Notes under the pieces: model-generated | What the model saw: the letters and a program-made list of their open reading frames with translations, nothing else | What the model was told of the DNA's origin: nothing | Databases searched by the model: none | Part shown: positions 1-10,780 of the stretch, piece after piece | How positions within the stretch are numbered: the first letter of the stretch is position 1 | How the letters are laid out: the number at the start of each line of letters is the position of its first letter | DNA from: Anniella stebbinsi | Lineage: Eukaryota > Chordata > Lepidosauria > Squamata > Anniellidae | Direction: 5' to 3' | NCBI GenBank assembly: GCA_029215795.1 | Contig: JARDYH010000004.1 | Coordinates: 205,758,017 to 205,822,016 of the forward strand | Length of the DNA stretch: 64,000 nucleotides | Position numbers and translations under genes: made by a program

Positions 1-820
1 CCCCTGCCACAGACACGCTTGTCCCGCCGCCGCCACTCCCATGCCGACATCTGCCTCCTTATGGATAAGCGCTGGGTGGGGGAAATGCCCAAATGAGCCT
101 CTCTCACGCCACACAGCACCTATCCGGGCTCCTCGTGCGTCGTTGCAATGACGACAAGCCCAGGGGAGCCCAGACCCAGCACAGAAGAGGCAGCAGAGGC
201 CCGAAACCGGAAGTGAGCAAATCCGCCTCTCCCACCGCACTATCTACTTACAATTCTGCTGCTTCTCCACCACCTGGGTCTGGGCTTCCCGCTGCTGCTG
301 CCACCGCCACCAGTTCTCCTCCGGTCTCCTCTCCTCTGGTCTCCTCTTCTCTGGTCTCCTCTCCTCTGCCGCCACTTCCCTCCTCGTCGCAAACAAGCAC
401 CAGGGAGCCCAGACCCAGCACGGAAGAGGCGGCAGAGGCTCAAAACCGAAAGTAAGCAAATCCGCCTCTCCCGCTTCTTCTGCCTGGACATCTGGGCTCC
501 TCCGGGCTTGTTGCCATTGCGACAGCCCATGGGGAGGCCGGGTAAGTGCTGGGCAGGGCGGGAGAGGCAGATTTGGGCACTTCCAGGTTCGGGCCTCTGC
601 CGCCTCTTCTGCGCTGGATCTGGGCTCCTTGTGAGTCATCGCAATGGCGACAAGCACCGGGGAGCCCAGACCCAGCACGGAAGAGGCGGCAGAGGCCCGA
701 AATCGTCCTCTCAGGCCCGGACATAATGGAAATTCAGAAAAAATCCCCCCGGACGCCATTTTGCCCCCCAAATTCCTGACAGGTCTGGGGGGATCCAGAC
801 GTCTGGTCACTCTACCCAGA
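1..820. mobile_element. GC-rich repeat block ending in a 'GGTCACTCTA' terminus, left end outside the window
   Basis: A GC-rich stretch repeats one module in both orientations: a phrase like 'gaggcggcagaggc' with 'ggagcccagacccagcac' recurs near 165-205, 395-430 and 660-700, and its reverse complement appears near 250-290 and 590-615. A run of near-identical 'ggtctcctctcctct' units lies at about 318-375. The right edge (about 725-820, 'aatccccccggacgcc' to 'ctggtcactcta') resembles the right end of the element at 30905-31265. I infer a non-autonomous DNA transposon with an expanded GC-rich core, cut off on the left by the window edge. The open frames here come from repeated GC-rich sequence and look like no known protein. 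Confidence 0.45.
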
Positions 821-861
821 CCACCTGTTGATACAGTGACAAGGCCCTTTCAATTGTGAAC

Positions 862-888
862 CTCTCTCTCTCTCTCTCTCTCTCTCTC
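862..888. repeat. (CT)n microsatellite
   Basis: A perfect CT dinucleotide run lies between the GC-rich block and the next transposon. Confidence 0.95.
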
Positions 889-910
889 ATTCTTTTCAAA
901 TGGACACTGA

Positions 911-1799
911 GGCCCTTTCCGCACCATAGGGGCAGAGAGGGCGGGAAGTGGGGAAACCTGGAAGTAGCCACTTCCGGGTTCGCCACAATGAGGCTGCACC
1001 AGACTGTGATGGCCCGGGCTTCTACCAGGCTGTCGCAACTCGTGCCTGCCATTTTTGGGTGGAAAGATCCACGGAGGTGCGCACGAGCGTTCCTGCACAA
1101 ATGTAAGTATTTTTTTTTAAAAAAAAAACGCCACACGATTGCACCCCCTCCCTCCTGCCATCCTGGGGATGGTGATTTTGCTGTCCTCTCCCCCGATAGC
1201 CTCAGAGCCGCAGAGTGCGACTCCGTGGCCATTAGTGCAGCCGCGCTTACTCACGGGTAAATGCAGCTGCATCTGGGATGGGTGGCCACACCAGTAAGCT
1301 GACCAGATAAAATCCAGGTCAGGACTCATGTAACTTTAACAGTTGTAGAGAAAAGGGAATTTCAGCCGGCGTCATTTGTATGCAATTAGTTCCTGGTGAA
1401 ATTCCCTCTTCATCACAACAGTTAAAGTTGCAGGGGCCCTGCTTTCTTTTGTATATGGTCACTCTAGTATAGTGCCTGAAACTTACTGTTGTGATGAAGA
1501 GGGAATTTCACCAGGAACTAATTGCATACAAATGACACTGGCTGAAATTCCCTTTTCCCTACAACTGTTAAAGTTACAGGAGCTCTAACCTGGATTTTAT
1601 CTGGTCACCCTACACACCAGCCACGCATCTCGCTACACTCCCGGAAGCAGGGAACAAAGCAGGATAATAGCATTCCCTGAACTCCTGGGGAAATGGAGGG
1701 ACGGCCCTTGCCTGCTTGCAAGATGCTCTGTGCATCATGCAGACTCTCTGCGAGCAGGAAGGGGCAGCCCCTCGAAAAATGGCTGGTGCGGAAAGGGCC
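911..1799. mobile_element. Inverted-repeat DNA transposon, 'GGCCCTTTCC' family, copy 1, carrying a nested MITE
   Basis: The ends are inverted repeats: GGCCCTTTCCGCACC at the left and its complement at the right. TGA flanks both sides (908-910 and 1800-1802), which fits a 3-bp target duplication. The copies at 16153-16658 and 22582-23101 match parts of it; the right half here is the reverse complement of the left half of the 16 kb copy. A 318-bp palindromic MITE at 1295-1612 interrupts it. A consensus-like 5' splice site (GTAAGT) sits at 1103. No transposase is visible, so it is non-autonomous. Three-base duplications suggest a PIF/Harbinger-like or CACTA-like element, but the superfamily is not settled. 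Confidence 0.65.
1295..1612. mobile_element. Palindromic hAT-type MITE (family P), copy 1
   Basis: The ends are TAAGCTGACCAGATAAAATC and its near complement ending in CACCCTA. The exact 8-bp duplication CACACCAG lies at 1287-1294 and 1613-1620. The two halves are inverted copies of each other, both containing a 'gggaatttca' to 'gaagagggaattt' segment, so the RNA or single strand could fold into a long hairpin. Other copies: 27647, 41197, 46534 and about 48164. An 8-bp duplication is the hallmark of the hAT superfamily. It lies inside the 'GGCCCTTTCC' element, so it arrived later. Confidence 0.9.
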
Positions 1800-1944
1800 T
1801 GAGGCTACATGAGAGCAATCAATAGAGTCAATTTCAGTTGAGAAACTTCATGATTGAAATAGAAAATGTTGGGTTCACTGATTGGAGATCCATACTTGCA
1901 GTTGGAGAGGACCTCTTTGCAACAGCAGGAAAGAGTTATTGTGG

Positions 1945-2345
1945 GCACAATCCTATGGCCACTAGACATGTCTAGAGGGCCGTAAGATTGTTCAGTTTCT
2001 GAGAATTGAGGTTCCCAGAAAGCGCTCCCCCCCTCCCCGGCCCTCTCATAGCTGGCACAGTTCTCACCGCACCAGCTATGTCTCCATGCTTGGAAACGAA
2101 GCACAGGAGGGCAAAAAGGGGGCAGTCCCAGCGAAGGAGAGGGGAGGAGACCATGGAAGGCCCTGCCCTCCCCCTCCCTGAAGCCATCCTTAGACAGGTA
2201 AAAATCACCCATCTAGGCAAATATGCAGGGCGGTCAGAGCATAGAGGTGAGGATTCCCTCCATGCTCCAGCCACCCTGCATAGGATAGTCAGTAGCCTCT
2301 GATTTTGGTGGCCAGGGGCTATCTAGAGAGGATTGGGCCGTCCAA
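1945..2345. repeat. Possible degraded transposon with 'CAATCCTATGGCC' ends
   Basis: At about 1948-1992 a short palindrome reads 'caatcctatggcc', 'ctagacatgtctag', then 'gggccgtaagattg'. A related motif recurs at about 2320-2340 and near 26765-26805. The interior (2000-2300) is GC-rich with no recognised product. Confidence 0.35.
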
Positions 2346-3469
2346 GTTCCATTTCTCAGGGCAGCAGGAATATCCTGGGATCATCTGCGACCCAATAAAA
2401 GCAGCATAGAAATACACTCACCATGGAAAATAGCAGAGTGGAAAGGTCTTCTTTACTGCTGTCTTCACAATCTAGCCGCAGGATACTAGGACTAGACTGG
2501 ATTTCTGTGACTTTGATTCTTTTGTTGGAATCTGCTTTATTGATAGGATAATTTTTCATCAAAGAGATATGCAGACTGTCCTCAAGTGGATTTTTTTCCT
2601 CTATTTTTTTCTCAGTTTAATTATAAGCAGTGTTTGGACATGATTTTTATTTTTTTAGACTTACAGTTGAACACTTTTCCTGGCAACATTGGGAGGGGAG
2701 TATAATAAGGAAAACATCATGTGTTTATGACTTTGGAAGTAAGAATTTGATGTAGGCAAACTGTGAACTCCATTTGAGTGGGATTTAATGATTAGGCACT
2801 TAAAGGAACTCCGTTAAAGCTTTGTGGGGGACAGTAATGGTGAGATGTGTGGTGGACTATGTGCTGTTGCTTAAATAAATGTATAATAGTTTTTTTCCAG
2901 GATGCATATTAACATCCCTTTCATGATTAACCAGTGGGAACCACTTAATAGTTAAGAATACAGCAGTTGCATTTTGAATTCTAATGTTCTTCAGGCTAAT
3001 CTACTGTGCAAGTAGGAATGGCTAATGAGCTAAAAACTTGCTGGATGATTTCTCTAAGTTTCTTGCACTGCACAATACAAGGTGCAACATTGCCTCATGC
3101 TCTCTTACTTCCTTATCCAAGGGGTAGAACCTTTCAGGAGCTACATTGGAGACCTCTTGTGTTGTTTGTATGTGGGGGAACCATATATGTTAGGCGTGCG
3201 AGAAAAGAAATCCAAAGGCATCAGTGCTCTTGGATATAAATACCTTATACCCATCAACATAGCCACCTGAGCTTTTCTCGTCATTTGACACAATACTACA
3301 TTAACATTACCAGAATAATTGTAATATTTATTAACAAAAATGCTGGTTCTCACATATATTTCAACATCACATATATTTCAACGTCAATTCTGTTAGGAAG
3401 GGTTAGTGTGTGAAGACACTAATCTGGTTTAGAAAAGGAAGCCTAAATTAACTATAAATCAACTATAAA
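2346..3469. other. No recognised feature
   Basis: AT-rich sequence with short broken reading frames. I see no known repeat end, splice-bounded exon or RNA gene. Confidence 0.5.
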
Positions 3470-3819
3470 TAGGGATGTATGGATTGCGCAAAATCTGTTC
3501 TGTCTCTGATATGCAGATTGTCAGGTGCCCTTCATCTGCCCATCGATGGAATCAATTTTTTTTTCAGTTTCCAAAATGGTGCAAATGCACATTTTCATGC
3601 TTTAGCCTATGGGGGAAATATGCCTTTTTTTGCCAAGTTTTTTTTAAAAAAAATTGTGCATTTTTCTTCAACAAAATGTGCACAAAATTCCCGAAGGTTA
3701 GGAAAATGGCCCGCAAGTAGGCGGACAGTGGAATAGTCTGTCTGCTACAGAATCCGGGAGACAGATTCATAAAAATCTGAACTCATGTGATTTTATTGCA
3801 GATTTCTCTGACATCCTTA
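3470..3819. mobile_element. hAT-type MITE, 'TAGGGATG' family (family M)
   Basis: The left end is TAGGGATGTATGG and the right end is CTGACATCCTTA. The flanks actataaa (3462-3469) and actgtaaa (3820-3827) match at 7 of 8 bases, fitting a decayed hAT 8-bp target duplication. The interior is AT-rich with 'tttttt' and 'aaaatg' runs typical of this family. Relatives are at 6532 and 12220, with partial copies near 37149, 54002 and 63224. Confidence 0.7.
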
Positions 3820-4660
3820 ACTGTAAAAGGATCTTCCTGATAGCCAACAAAGAAAAGGGGAGGCAACAATGCAACATGGCAGAGATGAGAAAGAGTGAAT
3901 GAAAAGGAATACCTCTAATCACAGCCTTTTCTGAAACAGAGCAATGCTTCTTCTCAAGTATCTTGAACCATTCCTTTGTTGACTTAGGGCACAATCTTAT
4001 GCATGGTTGCGTGGGGAATGCTGGGAGTTGTAGGACTTTTTCTGTCTAATCATACATAGAATTGAACCGTTAGGAAGGCTCACTGAAACCCCTGATTGAC
4101 AGAGAAAAATGGCATAAATTTGGATGAAATGAAGGGAGCTGTGGGTAGATACAGGATGTGTTTGTATGTTAGCAAATTAGTGAACTATTGACAAATTAGT
4201 ATTTTCTGGTTGGTTGGTTGGTTGGTTGGTTGGCTCACTTTCCTATCCCTGGTCTCAGCTGCATCTTTTAACATTAGAATTTCCCTGCTAGATCTGTCAC
4301 ACCAAGGTCTATTGAGTGAATCCATAATTCTCCTCCTAGCATTGGCCATAGAGATTCCTCTACGCTTTGGGAAATCTAAGAAAAGGGCCCAAACTTGACA
4401 GCATCCCTCTGTTATTTGTTCCGATTGCCTGGTATTCAAGTATACTGCCTCCAAGCTTGGAAGCTTCCATTTCACTATCATTAGTCCAGATAGCTTAAAG
4501 AAAGCAGCTGCAGGGAAAATGAAGAGAAAATGCAGGAAGGATTGCCTATCGCCATAAGAAATATGGTCAGGGTATCAGACTTATGACATTTAAAGCCACA
4601 CACTCAAATAGTTCCTGAAAGCATGCTCCTTGAGTGTTTTAAATTTGCAATGAACAATGA
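3820..4660. other. No recognised gene; contains a (TTGG)n run
   Basis: Apart from the tetranucleotide run (TTGG)n at 4207-4233 I see nothing assignable. A fragment 'gctgggagttgtag' at 4020-4034 resembles the core of hAT MITEs elsewhere in the window but has no matching ends. Confidence 0.5.
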
Positions 4661-4664
4661 ATGT

Positions 4665-4985
4665 GTCTTTTAATTCAAGATGCACTTTCAGACCACTATA
4701 CAAACTGAAACTCAGATATCCTTCAAAATTGCACACACACACAAAAATGTGTGTATTAGGGGAAAGAATGTTCCAAAAATGCAATATATGAGGGAATTGC
4801 TTGCAAGAAAAATGTGCATGTTAGGCAACCGTGCATACCAAAATGCATGTGTTTGTGGACATGTGCAGGAAAATGTGGATTTTCATGTAAATGTTGTTTT
4901 ATTAAAAAAAAAATCTCAACATTAGGATTGAACCAAATTTAAGACTGGAAAAATTAGAAACTGAAGAACTGAAATTGAGAGATCA
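4665..4985. repeat. Interspersed repeat with 'tgtgcat' periodicity
   Basis: Repeated phrases such as 'aaaaatgtgtgtattagg' and 'aaaatgtgcatgttagg' recur at roughly 30-45 bp. The right part ('gaaccaaatttaagactgg') matches 26230-26255 almost word for word ('caaccaaacttaagactgg'). Similar internal repeats occur at 37200-37480, 54080-54260 and 12471-12700. This is probably the core of the TAGGGATG (M) MITE family; ends are not visible here. Confidence 0.5.
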
Positions 4986-6319
4986 ATTTCAATTCATCTC
5001 AACTTTTCATCACTGTTGATGAAATGGAAGAAATTGCAACAGTACCTTTCCCTGCCCCCCCATACCTGCAACCCTTAAAGATTCAGAAAACCACCCATGC
5101 TTAAGGTCTACACTTGAAATATAATGTAAACTAACAACTTGGCAGTTGAGAAAATGGGTACTGTTCAATTGCCGATAGATGTTATTCTTGAACTCTATTT
5201 TTGTTCTTCAAACAAGCTAGATCTGTCCTGCGGTTGTACTATTTAAAAGAGCTTTTATTTAGCTCTTGTGACATCATGCAAAATCTACTAACCTTTCCAA
5301 ATCAAACTGCTCCACCAGGGTCCACTCCCAGCAGAAATTGCCTGTGACTCATTTAATTCTCACCAGCAGATAAGCAGGAATAGCTTGTGTAATGGCAGAA
5401 TCCGTTATCTTGTTTTCCAAGCTCAAATATTTTAGGCACAATCTGATCTATATATACATCTGTAGCAGATAGATGTGTGAATGCAGACAGGGACAATGTC
5501 TCTCCCTTTGGCAATAGCAAGTGTCAATTTGCAATTCAGATCTGTTCACAACTTAGCAGGGTCTTCTGTTTGCCTTTTCAGTCTCCATTCCTACACAGCA
5601 GCAGTGCCTGCCACTAAACACAGGAGATGGTGCATCTGGACTAAAACTGAAGTATCAAACCCACACATCTAGTAGAGAAGATTGCCAGAAAAGAGGAAGA
5701 CGTCGCTTCACTTTGGCTCAACTCATGTTTCCCTAACTGTATTTATTTTCCCAAAGTCTATTTCATGATAAACAAAGTGCTTTTTGCATTATTCCACAAA
5801 AATGGAGCAAGCATGTCTGGCTTCCAGCCAGCATTATTTGGAGCCTTCCTTATGTTGTCATCTTCTCATTCCTGCCTTCCTAAGAAACCTGACTTGCCCG
5901 AAACCCTGTATAGTCCTGATCCATAGTACAACACAGCATCTCAGTAACCACCAGCACCCAAAAAAGCTCAATCCTCACCACAATAGAGGCAGAACTGTTG
6001 GCTGATAATTGGCCATAAATATGGCCAGGGATTGTTCCTCACTGGCTCATCTCAGACAGTCTGACGTGGAGGCCTCTGAACCTAGAGGTTTCATTCTGCT
6101 TTTCCAGCTATCTAAGCTAGCAGACATGTTCCTATTTTTTGGCAGTGACATTCACAAATTGTGCAAAGAAATACTAAGCCAGAGTCAAGGGAGAGGTCCA
6201 CACTGATCTGTCTCAGGAGGTTTGTGGGTTGTGAGGCTCCAAAACTAGAAATTGTAGTTTGGTGCTCTTCAATGAGGAACCTAAAAACCCTGCTACATCA
6301 GCCCAACAACCACCTACAG
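4986..6319. other. No recognised feature
   Basis: Mixed-composition DNA with only short broken open frames. No repeat ends, tRNA-like boxes or protein similarity that I can recognise. Confidence 0.5.
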
Positions 6320-6445
6320 CAGGGATGAGAAACTTGTGGCCCTCCAGATGTTTTGGCCTATAACTCCCATGAGCCCTAGCCAGCAAAGCTGATGATGAGA
6401 AATAATGGAAGTTGCAAGCCAAAATATTTGGAGGGCCACCTAAGG
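6320..6445. mobile_element. Short palindromic hAT-type MITE (CAGGGATGAG family)
   Basis: The left end CAGGGATGAGAAACTTGTGG is mirrored by 'ggagggccacctaagg'. The core 'aactcccatgagccctagcc' is shared with elements at 10006, 15415, 40690, 46103 and 58347. It is about 125 bp with no coding capacity. Its ends have decayed, so I cannot confirm a target duplication. Confidence 0.7.
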
Positions 6446-6531
6446 CCATCTACATTCCTAAAGTTTTCCTAGATGGGAAGGCAAAAAGTGCAATGGAAGA
6501 CTAAATGCTGCTACAGCATATTACTCTGAAC

Positions 6532-7170
6532 TAGAGGTGTCCATTGTGGGAAAATCTGGCCCGTTTAGGGGCCAACAGAGTCTTGTGATGCCTCTGGCTG
6601 GCATTGCCTTTGCAACCTGAGCTAGGGTCTATCTCCAAAATCTGGGATTCTTCCCTTTTTTTGGGGGGGGGGGGATATGGTGTTCTACAATTTAGGCTGT
6701 AATTTGCACGAATTACAGGCCAAATTTATGAAACACTGCATTTACAAAACAGCAGCAACACCTTACTGCCTTTACTGTGTGCCCCCATTCCACTCTCCTT
6801 ACTGGCATTGGCAGGAAGAGCAGGAGCAGTGTGCACAATGGTAGTGACCATCCCTCCCAGCTACTGCCTTCCCTCCTTACCATTGCCACGCTGTGCCCGC
6901 CTCTTCCATTTTTCCTGCCAATGCCTACACTGGCAGGAACAATGGGAGTGGTACGTGTGTTGGCCTCCCTGCTGCCAATGTCGACACATGCACCCCTCCC
7001 ATTCTCCTTGCTGGTGTCAACATCATCAGGAAGAGTGGGAGGGGTGCATGCAGCAGTGGTGGTGGAAAATCCTCCAGCTGGCCTGACTCGCTGCAGACCA
7101 AGCCAGGAGGCTGAGCTGATGTAATATCACCGAGCTCCATCCTCCCAAACAGATTGCTCCGACATCCCTA
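6532..7170. mobile_element. hAT-type MITE (family M) with perfect target duplication
   Basis: The left end is TAGAGGTGTCC and the right end GACATCCCTA. Both are flanked by the same 8 bases, CTCTGAAC (6524-6531 and 7171-7178). The 639-bp interior contains a G-run (about 6661-6674) and a GC-rich, imperfectly repeated stretch at 6780-7080 ('cactctccttactggc', 'cattctccttgctggt'). No transposase. The open frames at 6777-7124 fall in this GC-rich interior and are not a recognised protein. Confidence 0.88.
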
Positions 7171-7419
7171 CTCTGAACCACAGCACAATGGTTTGACATT
7201 CACTACAACATCACACAGAAGAGTGCTTTGAATGCTTTCAGGCTTGTCTAGAATACGGCTCCTTTAGACTCGTCCAGTGTTTGGACCAGTGTTGCTGCTA
7301 ACACAGAAGTTCCAATAGCTGAAGAACCTGCCCCTTGTCAAGACAGCCACGATTCAACATCCTTGCTTGCCATCGCCTTGTGGCTTCGTCCCAGCTCTCT
7401 ACCTCCTGTTGCTTCTATT

Positions 7420-7530
7420 AATTGTATTCTTACTGTATTTATTTGTAGATCATCTTTCAGCTGCAATGGCTCCCAAGGCAGTTTGCAATTAAAAATAAAT
7501 GAATTAAAATAATTCACAGTAAAGAGCAAT
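7420..7530 (-). mobile_element. L2-like LINE 3' tail fragment
   Basis: Read on the minus strand this is a LINE 3' end: 'tgtatttatttgtagatcat', 'caatggctcccaaggcag', 'tttgcaattaaaaataaatg' is a diverged form of the tail at 19205-19260 and 54750-54805. No coding part remains. Confidence 0.55.
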
Positions 7531-7733
7531 TCATTCTGAAAAGAAACCTGGAAACCAACAGAACACATTTAGCCAAATAGCAGTAGCACTAGGACAATGA
7601 AAACAGCTTCAGAATAATGATCATGGACTTGGCTTTGGATCTAGATGACCAGAGGACAATAGTGTCCCGGAACACCTTTGCACAGCAGAGGCTGGTGCAC
7701 CAGCTCTGCTCACTCCTGAGGAGGTCAGACCTG

Positions 7734-7863
7734 CAGCCTATCTACACTACTGCTTTAAAACGGTTTATAACAGTTTTGAGAACTGTTGGGGCTCAGGACA
7801 CACTCCTTATACAGTTTTCAAAACATGTTCAAAGTGTTTTATCCTGCGTGTGTAGATAGGGTC
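7734..7863. mobile_element. MITE with 'GCCTATCTACAC' ends, copy 1
   Basis: The left end GCCTATCTACACTACTGC is mirrored by 'gtgtagatagggtc'. The interior holds 'cggtttataacagttttgag' and 'gaactgttggggctcagg'. The copy at 51892-52032 matches throughout; those at 15844 and 35637 are related. The flanking triplets CTG and CTA differ by one base. Confidence 0.75.
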
Positions 7864-8039
7864 CTAGCTAAGGTAACACATGCCTTAGTTACATGAAAAT
7901 TGGATTACTGTAATATACTCTACATGAAGCTACCTTTGAAATAGCCCCAGAAGCTGTAGTTGGCCCAGAATACAACACAAGAATGTTAGTAGAAGCATCC
8001 CTGTAGGGTCATATTACATCTCAATTTGCTTCTGGGCGT

Positions 8040-8450
8040 ACTTCAAAATTTTGGTGATCACCCTTAAAGTCCTTAAATGCTTGAGTCCCAGGTTACCTGA
8101 GGAATTGCCTCCTCCTATACTGATCTACCTTCTCCCTCAGATCAGAAGGGGGATCCATCATTGTGTCCCACCTAGGAGAGAGGTGTGTTTGTTGGTGATG
8201 AAAGATAGTGTCTATTTTGGAACACCTCACCCCATGGAGTGTGGGCGGACTCATCTCTGGATGTTCTTTACCAGGTAGTTAAGACATTTCTATTGCAGCA
8301 GACTCTTGGCTGCTATGTCTTTGTTTCATTTACAGGTTGTTTTGTCTATGATCTTTGACTCTGTATTTTTATTACCTTTGTATGTGTGTTGTTGTTTTTA
8401 CTGCATGAATGGTTTTAAATTGTATTGTGGGAAGAGCTGTATGCAAATGG
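8040..8450 (+). mobile_element. Very diverged LINE 3' region (candidate)
   Basis: A broken frame (8051-8278) followed by a T-rich stretch ('tgtatttttattacctttg', 'ggttttaaattgtattgtgg') has the order expected of a LINE ORF end and 3' UTR, as at 9372-9860. No catalytic motif remains. Confidence 0.3.
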
Positions 8451-8688
8451 CCTCTTCAAATTATTCTCCATATTATTGGGCAGAGAAACTGGGTGGAGGG
8501 GGGGGGGACCATTTCGCTCAATTTCCCCAGGAGATGGAGAAAGTTTCCAGAAGTTTCCTGAGGGTAGGATTTCTCATTAGCAGTGGCAGTAGCATAGTTT
8601 CTTTCTTTTTTCCTAAAGTTGTTTTTGCTGGTGCTTTGCACCTTGGGTAACTCCTTTAAAGTTCTTTAAAGAACAATCAAACAAAAAC

Positions 8689-8709
8689 AGATGGATGGAT
8701 GGATGGATG
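8689..8709. repeat. (GATG)n short tandem repeat
   Basis: About five GATG units in a row. Confidence 0.85.
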
Positions 8710-8973
8710 CATCAATGAATGAATTAATAAGTGAAAATCAATTTAGTTGCTTTCCCCTCTGTTAGCCTCAAATCCTTTGCAGGCAGAAATGTAACTTTAA
8801 AAACTTTAAATATAGTCAGTAATACAATTTTTTATGCTACCCCATATTCGTTTCTTGATCACCAGAGTATATATGCAGTTGCCAGAGAGATTGATTCCTT
8901 TAATGTATTTTTATTATTATTTTGTTTCCCTAGAAGTGCAGGTTTGAAAACATTAGCAAGTATTCAAAGTGAG

Positions 8974-8999
8974 AATATATATATATATATATATATATA
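8974..8999. repeat. (AT)n microsatellite
   Basis: A perfect AT dinucleotide run. Confidence 0.95.
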
Positions 9000-9371
9000 C
9001 ATAACATTTATTACCTTTTTTTTCACTGTGGGCTTAACAGCTCCCTTGTTTTTCTTTGATCGCCCTTCTGAATTCTCCCATTGTATTAATTGATCCATGT
9101 TTTAATATATGGATATTTTTCTCTGTGTGTAATTGCAAGTAATTCATGTGTACTTATAGCTGAAGCTTTTCCTTTGTATTGCATAGCATTTCTGTATCTT
9201 GTATTTCATTTGGTGTCTTGCTGTTGGAGAAATTGCCTTCCCAGTAATCTTCTGCAGTGGCTCCATCCACTTGTACCCTACATTATTAGAAGTCATTGAA
9301 TAGTTAACGGTCTAGGTATCTAGATAGTTGTGCAGGAGTTTCTTCTCAGGTCCTAGCATCTCTGGAATCCC

Positions 9372-9862
9372 TTGTTCCTAACCTCCATTGTGTTTGGACT
9401 AGGTGAGTGGTACATTTCATTCCCTGAAGGAGCGCTTTCTCCCAAATATTTCTGCATGTTTGCTAAAGTCATCTTTGGAGCTCTTCTCTGGTTGCCACAA
9501 CCTGGAATGGTGCTACAGGTTGCTACAAGGGAAAGAGCCTTCTTGGTAGTGGCCCCATGTCTGTGGATTATCCTTGCCAGGGAGATCCACCTGCAGACTC
9601 CACTGTATATGTTTAGATGCCAAGTTAAGGCCTTCCTAGCCCAGCAGGCATTTCATCTTTAATCTGTTACTCTGCTTATTAAGTGCTTGCTCTTTAATAG
9701 TTTTAAAACTTTTAATATTTGTAATGTTTAAATATTTTGAATTTGTTATGATGTTATTTATTGTTTTGGTTGTTCTTTTATTGTTGTTTGGGGTTTTTTA
9801 TGCTTGTAAATTGCCCCAAGGTCATCTTCCCATAGGCTGATATACAAAATAAAAAATAAATA
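9372..9862 (+). pseudogene. L2/CR1-clade LINE: C-terminal ORF2 remnant and 3' UTR
   Basis: The frame ending at 9662 contains 'ATRERAFLVVAPCLW' and, further on, 'FRCQVKAFLAQQAFHL'. This matches the C-terminal end of the polymerase ORF of L2/CR1-type non-LTR retrotransposons, where a R-A-F-x-V-x-A-P-x-L-W block precedes a short basic tail. The same block appears on the minus strand at 54935-55216. Downstream, 'tgcttgtaaattgccccaag' and 'aaaataaaaaataaatac' are the 3' UTR and tail. No catalytic domain is present. This is a 5'-truncated, inactive copy. Confidence 0.7.
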
Positions 9863-9867
9863 CTTAC

Positions 9868-9965
9868 TTATTTGCATGTTGGATCTGTATACCACCCAAC
9901 AGGCAGATATCTTCAGGGCAGTTTACAATCATTAAAGCAAAACAAAAACCAAGAATAACAAAATA
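9868..9965 (-). mobile_element. L2-like LINE 3' end fragment
   Basis: 'ctgtataccacccaacaggc' and 'cagggcagtttacaatc' are the reverse complement of an L2-like 3' end. It abuts the plus-strand copy just upstream, so two LINE ends lie tail to tail. Confidence 0.55.
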
Positions 9966-10005
9966 AAATTACAACAATAAAAATATCAGAGTAATTCAAT
10001 ATTAA

Positions 10006-10150
10006 AGATGAGCAGGTACAAAACTTTAACACTCCAGATGTTTCTGGACTGTAATTCCCATCAGCCCTAGCCAGCATAGCTATTGGTGAGAGATGAAAGG
10101 AGTTGCATTCCAACAACATCTAGCTGGACACATGTTACCTGTCCCTGCAC
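10006..10150. mobile_element. Short palindromic hAT-type MITE
   Basis: The core 'attcccatcagccctagcc' and the mirrored halves 'ctccagatgtttctgg' and 'ccaacaacatctagctgg' place it with the element at 6320. The ends have decayed. Confidence 0.65.
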
Positions 10151-10494
10151 TAGAGCATGGATGACTGAAGCCAAGCCTTTGAGCAAGGGATGATTCTGGG
10201 GAGGTAATGAGGGAAACTACAGCAGATGTTGCACAAGGGTATAGGTGTCAACTATGGAAATCGACATGCAGCAAAATTGACCACTACACCATTTACAATT
10301 GGATCTCATTCAATAAATCATAATCATCTCCGAATTACTTATCTCTGTTTACTCCCCCTCCCCAAATGAAAAACACACTCCAATTTGATCTAGCCCTACA
10401 TTGGCTGGGTCTTATTTATGAGTGTGGACATCTGATTATACTTTCCTTTTCAATGAGTTAGGTCATCTGAACAAAAGTATAGTACCGGTGTCAG

Positions 10495-10780
10495 CAGCGC
10501 CAGCCCAGTCACCTCAGGTGGCAGATGCTGGGTGGTGTGGAGGGGGTAGCAGTGTCAGTCCCATTGTTGTTCTCTTGTATTGGAGGACAGCACTGGGTGT
10601 TCCTGTTAACCTGTCTTGCATCTCCCCAAGGTAGCCCGCTGCCCTTAGGTGAGGTGAAGAATGCTGTTCCATCACCAGTGTTGAAATAAGATTCCACTGC
10701 CAGTCCAGTTGGTGGAATGAGTGGAAGCACCATCATGTCCTTCACCTCAGGTAGCAAAAGGTCTTATGCCAGTCCCTGGG
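10495..10780. mobile_element. hAT-type MITE, 'CCTCAGGTGGCAGATGC' family, copy 1
   Basis: Shares with 57771-58040, in the same order, 'cagatgctggg', 'agtgttgaaataagattcc', 'agtccagttgg' and 'tcaggtagcaaaa'. A third, opposite-orientation piece lies at 46195-46372. The 57.8 kb copy has a near-perfect 8-bp duplication, which supports hAT. Confidence 0.6.

Noticed and set aside
93..810. Ser/Pro/Arg-rich open frames up to 188 codons
   Set aside because: Composition follows the GC-rich repeat, the frames exist on both strands, and nothing resembles a known domain.
8974..8999. Promoter TATA cluster
   Set aside because: It is an AT microsatellite; no transcript features around it.
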